64,000 bases of DNA from Tsukamurella conjunctivitidis (GTDB taxonomy: Bacteria; Actinomycetota; Actinomycetes; Mycobacteriales; Mycobacteriaceae): assembly GCF_007858475.1 (NCBI RefSeq), contig NZ_VIGX01000001.1:186001-250000 (forward strand), in the 5' to 3' direction. Numbering within the stretch: the stretch's first letter is position 1; each line of letters opens with the position of its first letter. The position numbers were made by a program, and so were the translations under genes. Under the pieces are notes generated by a model. The model ran no database searches and was not told where the DNA came from. It was given only the letters and a program-made list of their open reading frames with translations. Positions 45,130-54,306 of this stretch are shown in pieces.

Positions 45130-47220
45130 TCAGGAACGGGGGAGCCCGAGCAACTGCTCGGCCGCGACGTTGCGGAGGATCTGCGAGGTGCCGCCGGCGA
45201 TCGACAGACACCGGGAGAGCAGGAACTCGTACCGCGCATCGGCGGGATCCTCCGGGCCGGCCAGGGCACCGTCGGGCCCGAGGCTCCGCAGGCAGGCCTC
45301 CGCCACCGCCTGACGGTGCTGCACGCCGACCAGTTTCCGGACGCTGGACGCCGCGCCCGGGTCCTGCCCACCGACGCTCGCGATGACGGCGCGCAGGTCG
45401 AGGAGCGTGCACGAGGCGGCTTCGGTGACGAGGCCGCCGAGGGCGGCCAGATCGGGCGACGGACCCGGATCGGCGAGCAGGGACTCGAGGCGCACACCCA
45501 GGCCCGAACCGCTCATCGCGACCCGTTCGTTGGCGAGGGTGGTGCGGGCCAGGCGCCAGCCGCCGTTCACCGCGCCGACGACGCAGTCGTCGGGGACGAA
45601 GACGTCCTCGAGGAAGACCTCGTTGAACCGGACGTCGCCCGTGATCTCGCGCAGCGGGCGCACGTCGATGCCGTCGGAGAGCATGTCGACCAGGAAGTAG
45701 GTGATGCCCTTGTGCTTCGGCGCGTCGAGATCGGTGCGCGCCAGGCAGATCGCCCAGTCGGCCTCGTGCGCGAGCGAGGTCCACACCTTCTGTCCGGTGA
45801 GCGACCAGCCGCCCTCGACGCGGGTGGCCCTCGTCCGCAGGGAGGCGAGGTCGGAGCCGGCTTCGGGTTCGCTGAACAGTTGGCACCAGCTGATTTCGCC
45901 GAGCAGCGTCGGCCAGACGAAACGCTCGGCCTGTTCCGGCGTCCCGTGTTCCAGGATCGTCGGTGCGGCCCAGGCGCCGATCACCAGTGTCGGGCGCTCG
46001 ACGCCGGCGGCTTCGAGCGCGCCGTCGATGACCAGCTGTTCCGCGGGACCCGCACCCCGCCCGTACGGCGGATCCCAGTGCGGTACCAGCAGACCGGATC
46101 GCGCGAGGGTGCGGCGCTGATCGTCCGCGGTCATGGCGGCGATCCGCTCGGCCTCCTCGGCGGCCGCGCGGTGATCTCCCTCGACCTCGTAGTCGAGGCC
46201 GCGACGGACCCCGGCGAGAGCGAGTTCCGCGGCGCGCGTGCGCCATCCGGGAGTATCGCCCAGCAGCGTTCTGAGTGCCGTGGCGCGGCGCAGGTAGAGG
46301 TGGGCGTCGTGCTCGAAGGTGAAGCCGATGCCGCCCAGTACCTGGATCGCGTCCTTCGCGTTCTCCACCGCGGCGTCGAGGGCACCCGCCGCGGCGACGG
46401 CCGCAGCCAGACGGTGCTCCGCGCCGGCGCCCACCGACCGGGCGGCGTCCCACGCCAGCGCAGCCGATTGCTCGGAGCGGCACAGCATATCGGCGACGAT
46501 CTGCTTGATCGCCTGGAATGAGCCGATGGGCCTGCCGAACTGCACGCGGACCTTCGAGTACTCCGCGGCGGTGCGCAGAGTCCACGCGGCGACGCCCGCA
46601 GCCTCTGCGGCGGCGAATGCGGCGAGTGCCGCGCGGGCGTCGTCCCCGGTGAGTCCGGGGACTTCGGTCGCCTCGTCGAAGTCGGGAGCCTCCAGGCGGA
46701 TCCGGGCGAGGGGACGCGAGGTGTCGAGGCCGGACAGGGGCTCGACGGTGACCCCCGCGGCCCCGGGCGGAAGGAGGTGCCAGGTGCCCGCCGGGGACTC
46801 GATCAACAGGTGTGACTGCGGCGTCGCATCGGGCGCGAGGGAACCGTCACCGTCGACCACGAAAGCGGCCCGGGCCTCCCCAGCGGCGAGCTCCGCGCGC
46901 ACCGCACCGAGTCGGTCCGAGCCGCCCAGGTACTGCTCGAGCAGGACGCCCACTGCGACGGTGCCCGCGACGGGACCGGGTGCGAGGACCGATGCGGCGG
47001 CCTCGACCGCGGCCGCGGCGTCCTCGGCCGTGCCGCCGAACCCGCCGAGGTCCTCGCTCAGCGTGATGCCGAAAACGCCGATGTCCGCCAGCCCGCGCCA
47101 GGCCTTCTCGACGGCGCCCGCATCGCCGGAGCGCACCGCGTCGACCGGGCGGGCGCGCTCCGCCCAGTCGCGGATCGACTCGGCGAGTGCGGATTGGACA
47201 TCGGTGATCGCGAGGGCCAC
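45130..47220 (-). CDS. fadE34: FadE34, fused two-domain steroid acyl-CoA dehydrogenase (ChsE3)
   Basis: The 696-aa protein is two acyl-CoA dehydrogenase units in one chain. The N-terminal half contains AEYSKVRVQFGRPIGSFQAIKQIVADMLC and FEHDAHLYLRRA. The C-terminal half contains SWCQLFSEPEAGSDLASLRTRATRVEGGWSLTGQKVWTSLAHEADWAICLARTD and ends with LSIAGGTSQILRNVAAEQLLGLPRS. FadE34 in M. tuberculosis is a fused chain of similar size that acts on steroid side-chain CoA esters of the second cycle. The GTG at 47220 has an AAGGAG ribosome site, 19 bases after the mce4F stop, so it is probably co-transcribed with mce4. Confidence 0.88.
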   Translation of the reverse strand: MALAITDVQSALAESIRDWAERARPVDAVRSGDAGAVEKAWRGLADIGVFGITLSEDLGGFGGTAEDAAAAVEAAASVLAPGPVAGTVAVGVLLEQYLGGSDRLGAVRAELAAGEARAAFVVDGDGSLAPDATPQSHLLIESPAGTWHLLPPGAAGVTVEPLSGLDTSRPLARIRLEAPDFDEATEVPGLTGDDARAALAAFAAAEAAGVAAWTLRTAAEYSKVRVQFGRPIGSFQAIKQIVADMLCRSEQSAALAWDAARSVGAGAEHRLAAAVAAAGALDAAVENAKDAIQVLGGIGFTFEHDAHLYLRRATALRTLLGDTPGWRTRAAELALAGVRRGLDYEVEGDHRAAAEEAERIAAMTADDQRRTLARSGLLVPHWDPPYGRGAGPAEQLVIDGALEAAGVERPTLVIGAWAAPTILEHGTPEQAERFVWPTLLGEISWCQLFSEPEAGSDLASLRTRATRVEGGWSLTGQKVWTSLAHEADWAICLARTDLDAPKHKGITYFLVDMLSDGIDVRPLREITGDVRFNEVFLEDVFVPDDCVVGAVNGGWRLARTTLANERVAMSGSGLGVRLESLLADPGPSPDLAALGGLVTEAASCTLLDLRAVIASVGGQDPGAASSVRKLVGVQHRQAVAEACLRSLGPDGALAGPEDPADARYEFLLSRCLSIAGGTSQILRNVAAEQLLGLPRS

Positions 47221-47239
47221 GGTTCTCCTTCGGCCCGCG

Positions 47240-48307
47240 TCAGCGGGGCTGCGCGGGGGTACTGGACGGTGCGGTGCGACCCGACGGGGCCGCGGGCTTG
47301 GTGCTCGACGACGGTGCGCCCGAGGGCTTCGCGGCCGGCGATGCGGCGGGGCCGGCGCCCGACGGCGCCATCCGCAGCGTGACGGCGCCGGAGCGCCCGC
47401 GGACCGAGGCGAGTGCGGTGTCGAGCAACTGTCCGCCGTTGATGGTGGACAGCGGCTCGGCGATCGCCCGGACCGACGGCAGCATCAGCTCGGACAGGTA
47501 CTGCACGCTCGGTGCGGCGCCGTCCTCGAACCCCTGAATCACCTTGAACAGCTCGAGCATGCCGTCCCGGATCACGTTGGGGTAGTCGCCCTTACTGATG
47601 TACGAGACGGAGTAGGGAGCCATCTCACCGTAGCCCTTGCCGAAGGTGCGCAGCGGCTGGTCGAGGCTGAGCAGGAGCGCACCGACGTCGGTCGCCCGCG
47701 GCGTGATCGAGTTGAAGGATTGCAGGAGGTCCTTGATGTCGGGCAGCTGTCGCAGGATCGACGTGGCGGTGAGGACCGCGCCGGCATCGATCGTCGGCAC
47801 CGTCTGCGCGCCGTCCGGCAACGCATCGTCGGCGCGTGCCAGGAGGCGTTGCACGGTCGCCGGATCGAGCTGCTTCATGAGGCGCGACAGGGAGCTCGAC
47901 AGGGCGCCGACGGTGGAGTCGGCGGTGTCCACGACGCCCTCGAGGCGCGCTCCGTCGGGGACGGCCGCACCGTCGCCCTGGGCGATGGTCAGGTAGGTCT
48001 CGCCCAACCCCGAGAGGTTCTGCACGCGCACCCTGGCGCCCGCGGTGATGCGCGTGTCCTTGTCGTATCCGACCTCCACCTCGACACGGTCGGCGTCGAC
48101 AGTGAGGCCGCGGACCTTGCCGACCTCGACGCCGCGGTCGAGGACGCGGGAGCCCTCCTGCAGACCGTTGGCGTCGGTCAGACGGATGTACGCGGTGCGC
48201 TGTCCCGACGGCGAGAACCACTGCACGCCCTGGTTCCCCAGGAGCAGCACAGAGACCACGACGAGCGCGATAAGGCCGAGGGTGGAGGCGATTCCGGAGC
48301 GGGTCAT
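47240..48307 (-). CDS. mce4F: Mce4F, mammalian cell entry protein
   Basis: The 355-aa Mce-family protein has one N-terminal transmembrane segment (STLGLIALVVVSVLLLG) and an MlaD-like domain (residues about 35-115: TAYIRLTDANGLQEGSRVLDRGVEVGKVRGLTVDADRVEVEVGYD). A helical rod and a Pro/Ala/Ser-rich C-terminal tail (about 330-355) follow. It is the last mce gene of the cluster, and its position after the Mce4E lipoprotein gives the F assignment. Together the Mce proteins are thought to form a tube carrying steroid across the cell envelope. The start overlaps the mce4E stop by 4 bases. No mam4 genes follow. Confidence 0.88.
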   Translation of the reverse strand: MTRSGIASTLGLIALVVVSVLLLGNQGVQWFSPSGQRTAYIRLTDANGLQEGSRVLDRGVEVGKVRGLTVDADRVEVEVGYDKDTRITAGARVRVQNLSGLGETYLTIAQGDGAAVPDGARLEGVVDTADSTVGALSSSLSRLMKQLDPATVQRLLARADDALPDGAQTVPTIDAGAVLTATSILRQLPDIKDLLQSFNSITPRATDVGALLLSLDQPLRTFGKGYGEMAPYSVSYISKGDYPNVIRDGMLELFKVIQGFEDGAAPSVQYLSELMLPSVRAIAEPLSTINGGQLLDTALASVRGRSGAVTLRMAPSGAGPAASPAAKPSGAPSSSTKPAAPSGRTAPSSTPAQPR

Positions 48308-49329
48308 CGGGCCTGTCCGATCAGTCGCAGGACCTTGAGCGCGCCGGGGGAGACGTCCTGCCCGGCGGTGTTGGTCACCGAGTCGATCTTCACCACCGGC
48401 TTCTTCAGGAACGGGGCCAGGTTCTTGTTGACCAGGATCGAGCCGCCGTGGATCGCCGAACCCAGGGACACCATGTCGGCGGTGAGCAACTCGAACAGGT
48501 CGGACGACGAGTTCATCAGCGGGATCAGCCAGGATCCCTGCTGCAGCATGCCGCCGACGGCGGGCAGCAGCACGCCGATGTTCGACATCAGCTTGCCCTG
48601 ATTCGACCAGTACTTCAGGTGGTACGGCGAGAGGGTGTCCTTGAAGTTCTTCTCCTGCTTGGCGATCCGATCGGCCATCTCGGTCGCGGAATCGAGGAGG
48701 CGGTTCACCTCCGTGGTGTTGGCGCCGATGCCCGTGACGTCTCGGTTCAGCTGCGCGGAGAGCAGATCGAACTGCGGGCGGTCCTTGGGCAGTGCGGTGT
48801 TCAGGCGCGTGATCGTCTTGCTGACGTCCTGCACCGATCCGCTGCCGAAGTAGTCCGCGAGAATCGTGAGGGTGCTCTCCACCGACCGGGGCGGGCTGGT
48901 CTGGCTCAGCGGGAGCACGGCACCGGCGCGCAGCGGCGCCGCCGTGCCGGTGGACTTCTCGGGCGCCTCGAGGCGCACGTACGCCTCGCCGAGGAGCGTG
49001 TCCTGCAGGACCGAGGCGTGGATGTCCGAGGGCAGCGAGACGGCCTTGTCCACACGGACCGTCACCGTGGCGGCGTCCTCCCCGAGGGCCACGGCCTTCA
49101 CCCGGCCGACGGTCAGGCCGCCGAGCGAGATGCGCGCGCCGATGGGCAGGTTCAGCACGTCGGCGAACTGGAGCTTCACCTCGTACTGATCGCCGTCGCC
49201 GAGGGGATTGCGCATGTCCATGTTCGCGGGGCTGACGCCGCAGCCGGCGAGGACGACGGCGGCGCCGACGACGATCGCCGCGGACACGCGCCGCGGGAGC
49301 CAGCGCACGGCGCTGCGGGTGCGGTTCAT
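48304..49329 (-). CDS. mce4E: Mce4E lipoprotein
   Basis: The 341-aa protein has a lipoprotein signal (MNRTRSAVRWLPRRVSAAIV with lipobox VLAGC at Cys30) followed by an MlaD domain (DQYEVKLQFADVLNLPIGARISLGGLTVGRVKAVALGE). The lipid anchor is the hallmark of the Mce E subunit. The remaining helical region continues to the end. Its ATG overlaps the mce4D stop by one base (TGATG). Confidence 0.9.
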   Translation of the reverse strand: MNRTRSAVRWLPRRVSAAIVVGAAVVLAGCGVSPANMDMRNPLGDGDQYEVKLQFADVLNLPIGARISLGGLTVGRVKAVALGEDAATVTVRVDKAVSLPSDIHASVLQDTLLGEAYVRLEAPEKSTGTAAPLRAGAVLPLSQTSPPRSVESTLTILADYFGSGSVQDVSKTITRLNTALPKDRPQFDLLSAQLNRDVTGIGANTTEVNRLLDSATEMADRIAKQEKNFKDTLSPYHLKYWSNQGKLMSNIGVLLPAVGGMLQQGSWLIPLMNSSSDLFELLTADMVSLGSAIHGGSILVNKNLAPFLKKPVVKIDSVTNTAGQDVSPGALKVLRLIGQAR

Positions 49330-50411
49330 CAGCGGCCTCCCTGGAACGGCAGTTGCATGAGATCGACGGTGGCGGTCTGGGCCTTGCCCGCCACCACGGC
49401 GCAGGCACCCGGAGCCTGCGCGTTGATCTGCGCGCACAGGGCGTTCGGGTCGCGGGTGGCGACGGTGGTGACGGGCACGCCCGCCACGGTGGACGGCGTC
49501 TCGTCGCCGCGCGGGAGGTACGGCGCGATCTGCGAGCCGAAGACCGGCAGCATGCGGGCGAGCGCCTCGTTGGACTTGACGCCGGTCGCCGCGAGCTTGA
49601 CGGCGTCGGCCGCCATCGTCCCGCCGGGACGCAGGATGTGGCCGTATCGGCGCATCATGTCGTCGCCCACCAGGAAGAAGACGGGCAGCGTCTGGAAGAT
49701 CTCGGACACCGCCGGGAAGGTCACCTTGCCGTACTGGTCGAGGACGTTCCCCACGTGCTGCAGCGTGAGCAGCAGCTCGCCCCACTGCTGATCCATGCTC
49801 TGCATCAGCGGACGGACGTTGCTGACCACGGTGGTGACGTCGCCGAGGAAGCCGGCGGGGTCGCTCAGCAGCGTCTGCAGGTTCGTCAGCGAGCGCGCGG
49901 CCTGCGGCGGCACCGACGGGCCCACCTCGGTGTCCAGGCGGGTGAGGAGCTTGCCGAGGTCGGCTGAGGCGCCGCCCTCGGTCACCGAGTCGACGAGGCG
50001 GGTCGCCGCGGACGTGGTCTCGGAGATCGACTTCGGCGTGGCGGAGTTCTCTCGCGTGATGCAGGTGCCGGGGTTCAGCGTGGCCCCCGAGGAGTAGTTG
50101 CCCACGAGCTCGAGCGAGCGGTCCGCGAGGATCGACGTCGAGCGGGTCACGGCCTTCACCGTGGCGGGCAGCGTGCGGCCGGAGACGTCGAAGGTCACCT
50201 TGACGCCGTCACCGGACGGCTCGACCTTGCGGACGGAGCCGATCTTCACGCCCATCTGGGTCACGTCGTTGTCCGGATAGAGGCCGATGCCGTCCGCGAG
50301 GTAGGCGCACTGGGTACTGGCTGCGGCGGCGGCCGATCCGACCGTGGCGGGCAGCAGCGGCGCCGCGAGCACGGCGGTCGCGGCGAGCAGGGAGATCCTC
50401 GTCGGGCGCAT
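49329..50411 (-). CDS. mce4D: Mce4D, mammalian cell entry protein
   Basis: The 360-aa protein begins with a signal-like hydrophobic stretch (ISLLAATAVLAAPLLPATVGSAAAAA). An MlaD domain follows (CAYLADGIGLYPDNDVTQMGVKIGSVRKVEPSGDGVKVTFDV), then a helical rod. It is shorter than M. tuberculosis Mce4D because it lacks most of the C-terminal tail. It overlaps mce4C by one base at the start (TGATG) and mce4E by one base at the end. Confidence 0.87.
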   Translation of the reverse strand: MRPTRISLLAATAVLAAPLLPATVGSAAAAASTQCAYLADGIGLYPDNDVTQMGVKIGSVRKVEPSGDGVKVTFDVSGRTLPATVKAVTRSTSILADRSLELVGNYSSGATLNPGTCITRENSATPKSISETTSAATRLVDSVTEGGASADLGKLLTRLDTEVGPSVPPQAARSLTNLQTLLSDPAGFLGDVTTVVSNVRPLMQSMDQQWGELLLTLQHVGNVLDQYGKVTFPAVSEIFQTLPVFFLVGDDMMRRYGHILRPGGTMAADAVKLAATGVKSNEALARMLPVFGSQIAPYLPRGDETPSTVAGVPVTTVATRDPNALCAQINAQAPGACAVVAGKAQTATVDLMQLPFQGGR

Positions 50412-51403
50412 CAGCAGCTCACCGTCGCCGTCGGGAAGCAGAGGCGGCTCGCGAGCACGGTGTCGGGCGACATCGGCTTGCCCTGCTTCTCCAGGGTCTT
50501 CTGCATCGTGTCGATCCCCTTCTGCAGCTCGCCGATCATGGCGGGGATCGTGACATCGGTGGTCTTCAGCGCGGTCTCCATCTTCGCGAAGGCGTCGCCG
50601 AGGGTGTCGCGGTACTTCCAGTACAGGTCGAGGAAGGGCTTGATCTTGCCGAACATCCCGGCGAGCCCCTGGTAGGCGATGCCGAAGTTGGTGGCGGTCT
50701 GATCCAGCGTGACGATCGCCAGCGACGCCTTGTGGATCATGTTCATGATCGTCTCGCGCTGCTCGGCGAAGCCGGTCGCGTACTGGGTGCTGACGTTGAT
50801 GATGCGGCCGACCTGGTCACGCTGCTCCGTGAGCTGGCCGAGCAGCGAGTTCACGCCCTCGACGATGTTGTCGACGGAGCCGGGGTTCGAGTCGAGGCCC
50901 GTGCTCAGCGCCTTGATCGAGGAGGCGAGCTGCGTCCGGTCGACGGGCTCGAGCTTCTCCGGAGTGTCCTGCAGGAGGTCGCCGATGCTGTACGGCAGGC
51001 TCACTCGATCCCGCGGGATCGGCTTGTCGCCCAGGGCGGCCCGGCCGGCGGAGGTCACCGCCACGTAGAAGCCGCCCGCGACCGTGAGCATGCGGACCGC
51101 GACGGAGGTCTGGTCGCCGACGAAGACCGAGTCGTCGATGCGGGTGGTCACCTGCACGTCGTCCTTGCGGAGCTCGACGGAGGAGACCGAGCCGATGCGC
51201 ACGCCGGAGGCGCGCACCTCCACGCCGGGCTTGATGAGCGCCGCGTCCTGGGTGACGAAGGTGAGTTCCTTCTGACCAGGCGGTCGCAGGTAGACGAAGG
51301 CCAGCACGGCGGTGATGACGAGGGCCACCGCCACGGCGATCGCGCCGAGCTTGGTGCTGCGATTGACGAGCCCGCGCCAGGGCGGGCGTCCGGTGAAGAT
51401 CAT
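50411..51403 (-). CDS. mce4C: Mce4C, mammalian cell entry protein
   Basis: The 330-aa protein has an N-terminal transmembrane helix (LGAIAVAVALVITAVLAFVYL), an MlaD domain (ELTFVTQDAALIKPGVEVRASGVRIGSVSSVELRKDDVQVTTRID) and a helical rod with a C-terminal Cys pair (SRLCFPTATVSC). I place the start at the ATG at 51403, which overlaps the mce4B stop (ATGA); an upstream GTG at 51412 is in frame. Operon order supports C. Confidence 0.87.
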   Translation of the reverse strand: MIFTGRPPWRGLVNRSTKLGAIAVAVALVITAVLAFVYLRPPGQKELTFVTQDAALIKPGVEVRASGVRIGSVSSVELRKDDVQVTTRIDDSVFVGDQTSVAVRMLTVAGGFYVAVTSAGRAALGDKPIPRDRVSLPYSIGDLLQDTPEKLEPVDRTQLASSIKALSTGLDSNPGSVDNIVEGVNSLLGQLTEQRDQVGRIINVSTQYATGFAEQRETIMNMIHKASLAIVTLDQTATNFGIAYQGLAGMFGKIKPFLDLYWKYRDTLGDAFAKMETALKTTDVTIPAMIGELQKGIDTMQKTLEKQGKPMSPDTVLASRLCFPTATVSC

Positions 51404-52404
51404 TTCAGGCACACCGTCACATTCGTTCCGCCGGTCAGTACGGTCACCTTGTTCGGTAGCGGGGCCTCGCCCTTCGAGCAGGGAGTGGGCGGCGCGCCGA
51501 GCAGCGCCGCGACGCCGGTGAACAGGCCGGGCAGTTTGCCCATCGCCTGGACCGCGGCGCCCGGATCCTGGAAGGCGGTGCGCACGAGCTTCTCCACGTC
51601 GAGGTCCTTGGACAGGCCGAGCGCGGTGAGCACCCGGTTGGTCGCGGCGCCGAACCCGGGTCCGTAGGTGGCGGTGCGCCGGAACTCGTCGAGGTTCTCG
51701 AGCACCTTCGTCAGCAGCAGATCGAAATTGAGGATGAACTCCACGACCTGCGGCGAGTAGTCGTTGATCATGTTGGCGACGCGGGTGACGTTGTCGATGA
51801 GCGTCTTGATGACGGTCTGGCGGTCCGCGAGGTTCGCCGTGATCCTGTCGATCGCGCCGAAGGTCTGCGCGGCGGTCGTGTCGTCGCCCTGCAACAGCCC
51901 CAACAGGTTCCGGGTCAGCTCGTTGACGTCTTCGGGGCTGAGCGTACGGAGCACCGGGGCGAGACCGTTGAACAGCGTGGTGATGTCGAACGACGGGGTG
52001 GTGCGCGACATCGGGATCGACGTGGTGGGCGTGCCGCCGGCCGAACTGCCGGGCTGGATCTCGATGAACCGTTCGCCGGTCAGGTTGCGGTACTTGACCG
52101 CGAGCCGGGTGGTCGAGGTGACGGGGTGGTCGTCCTGCGCCGAGAAGCCGATGACCGCCTCGTTGCCGTTCCCGTCGGCGGTGCCGCGGACGTCGACGGC
52201 CGTGACCTTGCCGATGAGCACGCCGCGCAGGCGCACGTCGCTGCCCACGCGGAGGCCCGAGGCGTCGGAGAGGTGCGCCTCGTAGTCGCGGGTCTCGCCG
52301 CCGGCCGGGTTGCGCAGCGCGGCGAAGATGCCCGCCGCGATGACCAGCGTGACGATCAGGGCGATCGCGAGGGTGATGGTGGCGCGGGTGTTCTTGGCGC
52401 GCAT
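51400..52404 (-). CDS. mce4B: Mce4B, mammalian cell entry protein
   Basis: The 334-aa protein has an N-terminal membrane anchor (ATITLAIALIVTLVIAAGIFAALR), an MlaD domain (YEAHLSDASGLRVGSDVRLRGVLIGKVTAVDVRG) and a long helical region. The start is set at the ATG at 52404 because an AAGGGGG ribosome site precedes it; the longer reading frame runs into mce4A. Only one base separates it from the mce4A stop. Confidence 0.88.
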   Translation of the reverse strand: MRAKNTRATITLAIALIVTLVIAAGIFAALRNPAGGETRDYEAHLSDASGLRVGSDVRLRGVLIGKVTAVDVRGTADGNGNEAVIGFSAQDDHPVTSTTRLAVKYRNLTGERFIEIQPGSSAGGTPTTSIPMSRTTPSFDITTLFNGLAPVLRTLSPEDVNELTRNLLGLLQGDDTTAAQTFGAIDRITANLADRQTVIKTLIDNVTRVANMINDYSPQVVEFILNFDLLLTKVLENLDEFRRTATYGPGFGAATNRVLTALGLSKDLDVEKLVRTAFQDPGAAVQAMGKLPGLFTGVAALLGAPPTPCSKGEAPLPNKVTVLTGGTNVTVCLK

Positions 52405-52405
52405 G

Positions 52406-53437
52406 TCATCGACCCCCTTCCAGGACCGATGCGGCACCCGGGAGTCGGTCGGCGACGACGTTCATGCGCAGTGCGGTGCCCTCCGGGACGGTGATGAAGG
52501 CGCTGTTGACGCCGGTGATCAGCGGGACGATCTGACGCGGGACGCTCACGGTGCGCATCACCTTGGTGGTGCTGTCCATGATGACCCGCAGCATGACGGT
52601 TCCCGGCTTGAACTCGGCCTCGTGCGAGCCGAACATGTCGGCCAGCGGCGTGAAGAATCCGGTGCCGAGCAGGGTCGTGGTCTTGTCGATCTTGTCGTAG
52701 TTGTTGACGGTGTAGTCGAGCGTGCCCGCCACCTCGCCGCCCCGCATCTGCGGCACGAACCAGCCCTCGAAAGCCCCCTCGACTAGGCCCGGCGCACCGT
52801 CGAGCGTGGTGCGGACGGTGCGCAGCGTGGTCCCGATCGGCACCTTCACCGAGCGCGCGTTCTGCTGTTCGACGGCGAACGCCACCTGCAGCAGCGGCGT
52901 GATCGCCTGGGTGTACTGAGTGGCCTTCCGGGTGACCTCGATCAGCTTGGGCGTCATGACGCCCGACACCGACACCGCGCTGCGCGTGAGCAGATCGGAG
53001 ATCGTGTCGTTGCTCGAACGCGGGCGCAGCGTGCTGCCGGAGCGGAGGTCGGTGCCGCCCTGCCCGGGTACCAGCGCCATCTCGGTGACGCCGAAGTAGT
53101 TGCCGGGCTGGTACCGCACGGACAGCGCGTCGGTGAGGCCGCGGAGGCTCCCGCGATCGAGGCGGACGGCCACGCGGGCCTGCCCGGCGCGCGGAATGAC
53201 GACGGACTCGACCTCGCCGACGGGCACGCCCCGCAACGTGACCCGGGTGCCGGTCTTGACGCCCGGCCCCACGTCGGCGGATTCGACGGTCAGCGCGAGC
53301 CGCGGATCGGAGGCGGGCATGCGGGAGAGCACCACCCCGGCGAGGGCCGCGATGAGGATCACGGCGATCGCCGCGACGCCGACGGTGAAGAAGACGCGTT
53401 GTTGGCGACCGGGTGTGCCACCGAGCAGTTCGTACAT
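52406..53437 (-). CDS. mce4A: Mce4A, mammalian cell entry protein
   Basis: The 343-aa protein has a membrane anchor (VFFTVGVAAIAVILIAALAGVVL), an MlaD domain (LALTVESADVGPGVKTGTRVTLRGVPVGEVESVVIPRAGQARVAVRLDRG) and helical C-terminal parts. As the first mce gene after the two yrbE genes it is the A subunit. It starts 8 bases after the yrbE4B stop. Confidence 0.88.
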   Translation of the reverse strand: MYELLGGTPGRQQRVFFTVGVAAIAVILIAALAGVVLSRMPASDPRLALTVESADVGPGVKTGTRVTLRGVPVGEVESVVIPRAGQARVAVRLDRGSLRGLTDALSVRYQPGNYFGVTEMALVPGQGGTDLRSGSTLRPRSSNDTISDLLTRSAVSVSGVMTPKLIEVTRKATQYTQAITPLLQVAFAVEQQNARSVKVPIGTTLRTVRTTLDGAPGLVEGAFEGWFVPQMRGGEVAGTLDYTVNNYDKIDKTTTLLGTGFFTPLADMFGSHEAEFKPGTVMLRVIMDSTTKVMRTVSVPRQIVPLITGVNSAFITVPEGTALRMNVVADRLPGAASVLEGGR

Positions 53438-53445
53438 CGGTCCCC

Positions 53446-54306
53446 CTAACCCTTGAAGATGATCGTGGGGGTGATGCCCCAGAACATGATGGTCAGGATG
53501 AAGTCGAGCGTGAGCACCGTGACCAGGCTGGCGCGCACGGCCCGGCCACTGGCGAGGCCCACGCCCTCCGGGCCGCCCTTGGCGAAGAACCCGTAGTAGC
53601 AGTGGATGATCGTGACGGCGGCGCAGAAGACCACGGCCTTGAGCGTCGACAGCGCGATGTCGCCGGGGCTGAGGAACTGCTCGAAGTAGTGGTTGTACGT
53701 GCCCAGCGCCTGGCCGTGGAAGACGACCACGATCAGCTTGCAGGTGAGGAACGCGAGCAGCAGCGTGAGCAGGTAGGCGGGGATCACCACGACGATGCCG
53801 GCGATGAGCCGGGTGCTCACGACGTAGGGGATCGAGCGGATGCCGAGCGCCTCGACGGCGTCGATCTCCTCCGCGATCCGCATCGAGCCGATCTGCGCGG
53901 TCATGCGGCAGCCGGCTTGCGCGGCGAAGCCGATACCGGCCGAGATCGGGATCATCTCGCGGATGTTCGCCAGGCCGCCGATGACACCCGTGAGCGGGCC
54001 GAAGCCGATGAGGTTGAGGCCCGCGTAGGCCTCGATGGCGACGGCCGCGCCGCTCGCCGCGCCCAGGATGACCATCATGACCACCACGCCACCGTCGACC
54101 ACGACGGACCCGCGACCCCATGCGAGCTGCTTGAGGACCCGGGAGGTCTCGCCGCGGTACTTCATCAGGGCCACGGGCACGAGGTAGATGGACTGCGCGA
54201 CGAAGACGACGGCCTCGCCGATCCGCGCGATCAGGCTCGCGGGCTTCGAATCCAGCGTGGAACTCTTCTTCGGCTTCGCCGGTGCGGGCGGGTTGGTGGT
54301 GGTCAT
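53446..54306 (-). CDS. yrbE4B: YrbE4B, MlaE-type permease of the Mce4 importer
   Basis: The 286-aa MlaE-family permease has several membrane segments and the family motif region MTAQIGSMRIAEEIDAVEALGIRSIPYVVSTRLIAG with the EExDAxxxMG-type loop (here EEIDAVEALG). It pairs with YrbE4A as the inner-membrane channel of the steroid importer; the ATPase (MceG) is not in this window. The start overlaps the yrbE4A stop by one base (TGATG). The first 25 residues are a Pro/Lys-rich cytoplasmic extension. Confidence 0.92.
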   Translation of the reverse strand: MTTTNPPAPAKPKKSSTLDSKPASLIARIGEAVVFVAQSIYLVPVALMKYRGETSRVLKQLAWGRGSVVVDGGVVVMMVILGAASGAAVAIEAYAGLNLIGFGPLTGVIGGLANIREMIPISAGIGFAAQAGCRMTAQIGSMRIAEEIDAVEALGIRSIPYVVSTRLIAGIVVVIPAYLLTLLLAFLTCKLIVVVFHGQALGTYNHYFEQFLSPGDIALSTLKAVVFCAAVTIIHCYYGFFAKGGPEGVGLASGRAVRASLVTVLTLDFILTIMFWGITPTIIFKG

